The translations under genes were made by a program, and so were the position numbers. Shown here one piece after another: positions 6,551 to 9,614 of a stretch of DNA of 9,614 nt. The notes beneath the pieces are model-generated. The model was not told where the DNA came from, did no database searches, and saw only the letters and a list, made by a program, of their open reading frames with translations. How positions within the stretch are numbered: the first letter of the stretch is position 1; the number at the start of each line of letters is the position of its first letter. Source of the stretch: an uncultured delta proteobacterium (GTDB lineage: Bacteria > Myxococcota_A > Polyangia > Polyangiales > Ga0077539); NCBI GenBank assembly GCA_903885885.1, contig CAISKJ010001022.1:1-9614 (forward strand), read 5' to 3'.

Positions 6551-6889
6551 ATGCCGACCTACTCGTACCGCTGCTCCGCGTGCAACCACACCTTCGACAA
6601 GGTGCAGCGAATCACCGAAGACGCCATCAAGGTCTGCGAGGCGTGCGGCGCCGAGGCTGCCTCGCGCCTCATCACCTCGGGCAACTTTCTGCTCAAGGGC
6701 TCGGGCTGGTATCAGGACCTGTACTCGGGCTCATCGAACAAGAAGGGCGACGCGACTTCATTATCGTCGTCGTCGACCAAGACGAGCAGCGACGCCTCGA
6801 GCGCCGCGGCCCCCGTCGCCGCGCCCGCGGCCCCCGCCGCGCCGGCCGCCTCGACGCCCAGCACGTCGACGGGCTCCAGCTCGACCTGA
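6551..6889 (+). CDS. FmdB-family putative regulatory zinc-ribbon protein
   Basis: The 112-residue product begins with the family signature MPTYSYRCSAC and has two CxxC knuckles (C8/C11 and C29/C32) expected to bind one zinc. SRLITSGNFLLKGSGWYQD (about 39-57) matches the conserved FmdB block. The remaining half is low-complexity Ser/Thr then Ala/Pro, as seen in many FmdB tails and probably disordered. Family members are called putative regulatory proteins after a methylotroph gene next to formamidase; their molecular role is not established. ATG at 6551 gives the conserved N-terminus; an earlier in-frame ATG at 6515 would add 12 non-conserved residues. It lies 49 nt after pspA on the same strand with no terminator between, so it may be the last gene of that transcript. 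A strong hairpin follows at 6904-6941. Confidence 0.9.
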   Translation: MPTYSYRCSACNHTFDKVQRITEDAIKVCEACGAEAASRLITSGNFLLKGSGWYQDLYSGSSNKKGDATSLSSSSTKTSSDASSAAAPVAAPAAPAAPAASTPSTSTGSSST

Positions 6890-6903
6890 TCGGTTCGCGC
6901 GAA

Positions 6904-6941
6904 GCGCCTTCTCCCGCGTTGTTTTTCGCGAGAGAAGGCGC
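6904..6941. terminator. Bidirectional hairpin terminator between convergent genes
   Basis: GCGCCTTCTC (6904-6913) pairs with GAGAAGGCGC (6932-6941). After one C/A mismatch, CGCG (6915-6918) pairs with CGCG (6927-6930), making 14 pairs around a T-rich 8-nt loop. It lies 14 nt after the fmdB-like stop and 12 nt beyond the end of the minus-strand exported gene, where a shared terminator is expected. Neither side has a long T-run. Confidence 0.7.
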
Positions 6942-6953
6942 CACCACCCGGCA

Positions 6954-7466
6954 CTAGGGCCGCACGATAAACCCGAAGATGAGCGCCTGGTCGGGCCTGC
7001 GCGAGCGCACCGTGAAGAAGGGCTCGCCCGAGCCCACCACGAACTGAATGTTGCTCGTCTGACCGCTCTGCACGAGGGCCACGTCGACGGTGTAGCGCCC
7101 CTCGGGCGAGCGCCCCGCGAGGGTGACGCGCGCGCTGCCGCCGTTGGGCAGTGCGGCCGTGGCGGGCGCGGCCGACAGCGAGAGCGTCGAGCGCGAGAGC
7201 ACCGAGATCTGCGAATACGTGTTGAAGGGCGGCTGCCGGAGCTGCCGGAGATTCGACAGCGACGACGCGACGCCCCCGTCGCCCGCGGAGCCCTCGAGGA
7301 CGAGCACCTCGACGTGCGCCGTGGCCGCAGGCGCGGGCGCCGCGCCGTGCTGTTGGGCGAGGCGCGCGGGCGGCGCGTTGGGGTGCTTGTCCTGGCTCTG
7401 AGCCCCCGCGAGGCCCGTAACGAAGAGCGCGACGAGCGCCGATGCTGCAAACGTCCGAAGGTTCAC
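6954..7466 (-). CDS. Exported protein of unknown family, third gene of the sigma operon
   Basis: The 170-residue product has a Sec signal peptide (MNLRTF, hydrophobic to about residue 20, AGA-Q cleavage site after 22). An Ala/Pro-rich linker to about 50 precedes a compact domain beginning HVEVLVLEGS. Blocks that look conserved are LRQLRQPPFNTYSQISVLSR (73-92), AALPNGGSARVTL (104-116), RYTVDVALV (124-132) and GEPFFTV near 147. The mature part has no cysteine and no membrane segment, and a beta-rich periplasmic domain is likely. I recall similar uncharacterised proteins in deltaproteobacteria but know no function. It starts at GTG 7466 with AGGGTGA 4 nt upstream and begins 13 nt after the anti-sigma stop, so it is the last gene of that operon. 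Being exported beside a membrane-spanning anti-sigma factor, it could be a signal sensor, a partner or an effector of the response; this is inference. Confidence 0.8.
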   Translation of the reverse strand: MNLRTFAASALVALFVTGLAGAQSQDKHPNAPPARLAQQHGAAPAPAATAHVEVLVLEGSAGDGGVASSLSNLRQLRQPPFNTYSQISVLSRSTLSLSAAPATAALPNGGSARVTLAGRSPEGRYTVDVALVQSGQTSNIQFVVGSGEPFFTVRSRRPDQALIFGFIVRP

Positions 7467-7479
7467 GTCGTCACCCTGC

Positions 7480-8100
7480 TTACTGCGTGGTCGTGGGAGA
7501 GGCTTCGCTGTCGACGGGATCTTGAATCCACACGACGGCTGTGAGGGCCCCGGGCGCGACGCCGGGGATCTGGAGCACCGCGTAGCTCTTGGCGCCCTGC
7601 ACGTCGACGCGGGTGACCTCGGCGCCGCCGGGGCCTTCGCCCGCGCCCACCTCGATGGGCTGCGTGGGGTCGGCCTGGGCGGGGTCGGCGACGTGAGCGA
7701 CGGTGTGCGCGGGCGGCTGTGTCGGGTCGGGCACCGTGGGCGAGAAGCGCAGCGCGAGGAAGGCCGCGGCGGCCACAGCGATCGCGGGGAAGGCCACCCG
7801 GCGCATCGGGAAGGCCCTGCGCGGCGCGGGCCCGCGCGCGGCGTTGAGGGGGATCACCTTGGCCGCGGGCTTCGCCGCGTCGAGGTCGAGCTTCGCGAAG
7901 ACAGCGTCGGCGAAGTCGGCGTCGACGTCGGGCTGCGCGTCGGCCCAGTGATTGACGGTCGCGTGCAGGGAGCGGAGCGCGATGGCGGCGCCCGCGCAGC
8001 GCGCGCACGACGTGAGGTGAAGGTCGAGGACGGCCCGCTCGGCGTCGGGGAGCTCGCCGTCGAACCAGGTCTGGAGCGTCGCGTCGTCGGGGTGGGTCAT
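7480..8100 (-). CDS. Transmembrane zinc-finger anti-sigma factor
   Basis: The 206-residue product is the partner expected next to an ECF sigma factor. Its cytoplasmic N-terminus contains the ZAS/zf-HC2 signature H28-x3-C32-x2-C35 within the first 40 residues, which binds zinc and holds the sigma factor. A single hydrophobic segment at about 102-118 crosses the membrane, preceded by basic residues (RR, MRR). The C-terminal 88 residues would be periplasmic and hold Asp/Pro/Thr/Gln-rich sequence with DPTQP at two places, then a small domain around SYAVLQIPGV and TAVVWIQDP. Its ATG overlaps the sigma stop in ATGA, with GGAGGA 5 nt upstream, giving coupled, near-stoichiometric translation. Release is presumably by periplasmic signal sensing or proteolysis, as in RseA-like systems, but no protease site can be read from the sequence. 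Confidence 0.9.
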   Translation of the reverse strand: MTHPDDATLQTWFDGELPDAERAVLDLHLTSCARCAGAAIALRSLHATVNHWADAQPDVDADFADAVFAKLDLDAAKPAAKVIPLNAARGPAPRRAFPMRRVAFPAIAVAAAAFLALRFSPTVPDPTQPPAHTVAHVADPAQADPTQPIEVGAGEGPGGAEVTRVDVQGAKSYAVLQIPGVAPGALTAVVWIQDPVDSEASPTTTQ

Positions 8101-8858
8101 GTCAATCCTCCATCGGGACCGTCGCGCTGGTCTTGCGGGATCGGGGCCTCGGCGCCGAGGCTCTCGTGAAGGAGCACCTGCATCTTGCGCCGCGCGTGGA
8201 AGAGGCGCGACATGACGGTTCCCTTCGGTACGCTGGTGGCTTCGGCGATCTCTTCGTACGAGAGCCCTTCGACCTCGCGCAGCACGATGACGGTGCGGTG
8301 ATAAGCGGGGAGCTGGTCGAGCGCCTTCTGCATGGCGTCGACGAGGCGCGCGCGATCGACCGACGAGAAGGGGTCGGTCTCGCCGCGGTAGGGCAACAGC
8401 TCGGAGGGAGCGCCCTCGAGGTCGGTGCGCTCGTCGAGCTCCACGGCCTTGCCCGGCGAGCGCCGACGCAACAGGTCGATCGAGAGGTTGTAGACGATGC
8501 GGTAGAGCCAGGTGCTGAAGCTGGCCTGGCCGGCGAAGTCGGCGAGGTGCTTCCAGACGCGGACGAAGGCGTCTTGCGCGACCTCGCGGGCGTCTTCGTT
8601 GTTGCGCACGATGCCGTATGCGACGGCCGTGGCCCGGCGCTGGTGGCGGGCCACCAGTTCGCGGAACGCGCGCGCGTCGCCGCCGGCGGCGCGCTCGACG
8701 AGGCTGCGGTCATGGGCTCGCTCGCGGGCGGCATCAGCACCCCCCTTGGACGTGCGGCCACCGCGGGGATTCACCGCATCGTCGGGTAGATCACCGGGGA
8801 TCTCCTTGCGCTGCGGATCCTCGGACTCGTCGACGGGCGCGTCGCCTTGGAGGGTCAT
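8097..8858 (-). CDS. ECF (RpoE-like) RNA polymerase sigma factor
   Basis: The 253-residue product is a group IV sigma factor. Region 2 spans about residues 50-133: a core-binding part (LVERAAGGDARAFRELVARH), DAREVAQDAFVRVWKHL and the -10 recognition part SFSTWLYRIVYNLSIDLLRRR. Region 4 spans about 172-231, with the helix-turn-helix LREVEGLSYEEIAEATSVPKG and TVMSRLFHARRKM. There is no region 1.1 or 3. An acidic, probably disordered N-terminal extension of about 50 residues precedes region 2, longer than the usual ECF of about 190 residues. I start it at ATG 8858: the open frame extends to 9080, but that part lies over the start of the divergent helicase gene. No clear Shine-Dalgarno precedes 8858, so the start could be a few codons off. 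The stop overlaps the anti-sigma start. Autoregulation is typical of such operons, and a candidate ECF promoter lies upstream. Confidence 0.93.
   Translation of the reverse strand: MTLQGDAPVDESEDPQRKEIPGDLPDDAVNPRGGRTSKGGADAARERAHDRSLVERAAGGDARAFRELVARHQRRATAVAYGIVRNNEDAREVAQDAFVRVWKHLADFAGQASFSTWLYRIVYNLSIDLLRRRSPGKAVELDERTDLEGAPSELLPYRGETDPFSSVDRARLVDAMQKALDQLPAYHRTVIVLREVEGLSYEEIAEATSVPKGTVMSRLFHARRKMQVLLHESLGAEAPIPQDQRDGPDGGLT
8106..8111 (-). promoter_or_regulatory. Ribosome binding site of the anti-sigma gene inside the sigma gene
   Basis: On the minus strand, GGAGGA (8111-8106) lies 5 nt before the ATG at 8100 and inside the last sigma codons. It is the strongest Shine-Dalgarno in the window and supports the overlapping ATGA start. 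Confidence 0.8.
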
Positions 8859-8896
8859 CGCGGCGCGAAGGTAACACACGGCCCCGGCGCCTTCGC

Positions 8897-8920
8897 ACGC
8901 GCGAAACGCGTCTGCAGTTT
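8897..8920 (-). promoter_or_regulatory. Candidate ECF-type promoter of the sigma operon
   Basis: Reading leftward, AAACTGC (8920-8914) supplies an AAC -35 element (8919-8917). After 17 nt, CGT (8899-8897) supplies a -10. The start would be near 8889, about 30 nt before the ATG at 8858. Its AACTGC-N14-CGT arrangement matches the one upstream of ybjN. Sequence match only. Confidence 0.3.
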
Positions 8921-8924
8921 GCGT

Positions 8925-8952
8925 GACCTGAATGCGTGTGCAGTGGTATCGA
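8925..8952 (+). promoter_or_regulatory. Weak sigma-70-like promoter candidate for the helicase
   Basis: In the 103-nt divergent gap, a TGACC -35-like core (8925-8929) lies about 17 nt before TATCGA (8947-8952), which has an extended TGG just upstream. The transcript would begin only a few bases before the ATG at 8962. Both hexamers are poor matches. Confidence 0.2.
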
Positions 8953-8961
8953 GCGGGGCGT

Positions 8962-9614
8962 ATGGACGCCGCATCTCTCGCGCGTGAGCTCAACCCGCCG
9001 CAGCTCCAGGCCGTGTTGCACACCGAAGGCCCGCTGCTCGTGTTCGCGGGCGCGGGCAGCGGCAAGACGCGGGTGATCACCTACCGCATCGCGTGGATCC
9101 TCGAGAGCCGCCAGGTGGCGCCGTGGCGCGTGATGGCGGTGACCTTCACCAACAAGGCCGCGGGCGAGATGCGCGAGCGCATTGCGAGGCTCGTCGGGGC
9201 CGAGCGGGCGCGCGAGCTGTGGGTGGCGACCTTTCACGCAACCGGGGCGAAGCTCCTGCGGCGCTACGCCGACCGCGTCGGTCTCAAGAAGGACTTTGCC
9301 ATCTACGACGACGGCGACCAGCGCTCGGTGATGAACCGCGTGTACGAGGAGCTCAAGCTCGACGACAAGGTGCTCGCGAAGAGCGCGGTGCTCCACGAGA
9401 TCGACCGCGCCAAGCAGGAGGTGCTCTCGCCCGACGCGCTGATGGCGCGCGCCACGACGCCGATGATGAAGACCATCGCCGAGGCCTACGCCGCCTACGA
9501 GCGGCGCCTTGCGGCCAACAACGCCGTCGACTTCGGCGACCTCATCGCGCGCACCGCCCGCTTGCTCGAGGAAGACGATGTTGTGCGCGAGGAGCTCCGC
9601 GCGCGCTTTCACTA
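8962..9614 (+). CDS. UvrD/PcrA/Rep-type superfamily 1 DNA helicase, N-terminal part (cut by right edge)
   Basis: An open frame of 217 codons runs off the right edge. These enzymes unwind DNA 3'-to-5' using ATP in repair and replication restart. Seen: the Q motif LNPPQLQAV (10-18), Walker A AGAGSGKTR (29-37), motif Ia AVTFTNKAAGEMRERI (59-74), motif Ib-like ATFHATGAKLLRRYA (89-103), the 2A/1B region with FAIYDDGDQ (112-120), and VDFGDLI (189-195) leading toward the missing motif II. The Walker B, arginine finger and 2B/C-terminal parts lie beyond the window, so UvrD, PcrA and Rep cannot be separated; FAIYDD is somewhat Rep-like. ATG at 8962 has a weak GGGG upstream; an in-frame ATG at 8932 would add 10 residues. 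It diverges from the sigma operon across 103 nt. Confidence 0.95.
   Translation, partial: MDAASLARELNPPQLQAVLHTEGPLLVFAGAGSGKTRVITYRIAWILESRQVAPWRVMAVTFTNKAAGEMRERIARLVGAERARELWVATFHATGAKLLRRYADRVGLKKDFAIYDDGDQRSVMNRVYEELKLDDKVLAKSAVLHEIDRAKQEVLSPDALMARATTPMMKTIAEAYAAYERRLAANNAVDFGDLIARTARLLEEDDVVREELRARFH

Noticed and set aside
6752..6886. Ser/Thr and Ala/Pro runs at the end of the fmdB-like gene as a repeat element or frameshift
   Set aside because: The frame stays open to a normal stop, and low-complexity tails are usual in this family.
8133..8789. A 218-codon plus-strand frame opposite the sigma factor
   Set aside because: It is antisense to conserved sigma regions 2 and 4 and has no motif of its own.
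8859..9080. A 74-residue N-terminal extension of the sigma factor in the same frame
   Set aside because: It lies antisense to the helicase start with its Q motif and Walker A, and the residues do not resemble a sigma domain.

Overview
The window is very GC-rich, roughly 70% by eye, with strong G/C third-position bias and no foreign-looking segment. The gene set is a Hanks-type Ser/Thr kinase, an ECF sigma/anti-sigma pair, several secreted proteins of unknown family, and a three-domain DsbA-like protein. This suggests a large-genome Gram-negative bacterium of the Myxococcota (Polyangia) type. That placement is inferred from gene content and composition, not from a marker gene. It looks like ordinary chromosome: I see no insertion sequence, phage gene, CRISPR array, tRNA or rRNA.

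Layout, left to right. (1) Positions 1-1115, minus strand: a SanA/YdcF-type DUF218 membrane protein, followed 26 nt downstream by the N-terminal 147 residues of a Hanks-type Ser/Thr kinase that runs off the left edge. (2) Positions 1199-2161, plus strand: a complete miaA (tRNA dimethylallyltransferase), divergent from the SanA-like gene. (3) Positions 2282-2761, plus strand: a small exported cysteine-containing protein of unknown family with a good sigma-70-like promoter, then a 309-nt gene-free stretch rich in hairpins. (4) Positions 3071-5086, plus strand: a membrane-anchored, probably periplasmic protein with three tandem DsbA-like thioredoxin domains, each with CPFC and a cis-proline loop. 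(5) Positions 5087-5262: an intergenic region with two GC hairpins, an ECF-like promoter candidate and a hairpin that covers a Shine-Dalgarno. (6) Positions 5263-6889, plus strand: ybjN-like, pspA/IM30-like and fmdB-like zinc-ribbon genes, ended by a strong hairpin at 6904-6941. (7) Positions 6954-8858, minus strand: an ECF sigma factor, its zinc-finger transmembrane anti-sigma factor (4-nt overlap) and an exported protein, evidently one operon. (8) Positions 8962-9614, plus strand: the N-terminal 217 residues of a UvrD/PcrA/Rep-type helicase, divergent from the sigma operon and cut by the right edge.

The common theme of positions 3071-8858 is the cell envelope: a periplasmic thiol-disulfide protein, a PspA membrane-maintenance protein with a YbjN-type partner, and a membrane-tethered sigma/anti-sigma switch. 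Two intergenic regions, upstream of ybjN and upstream of the sigma gene, carry the same spaced motif (AACTGC-N14-CGT). This could mean the ECF sigma factor transcribes both its own operon and the ybjN-pspA genes. That is a hypothesis, weakened by a third copy in coding sequence. The most unusual protein is the triple-DsbA fusion.
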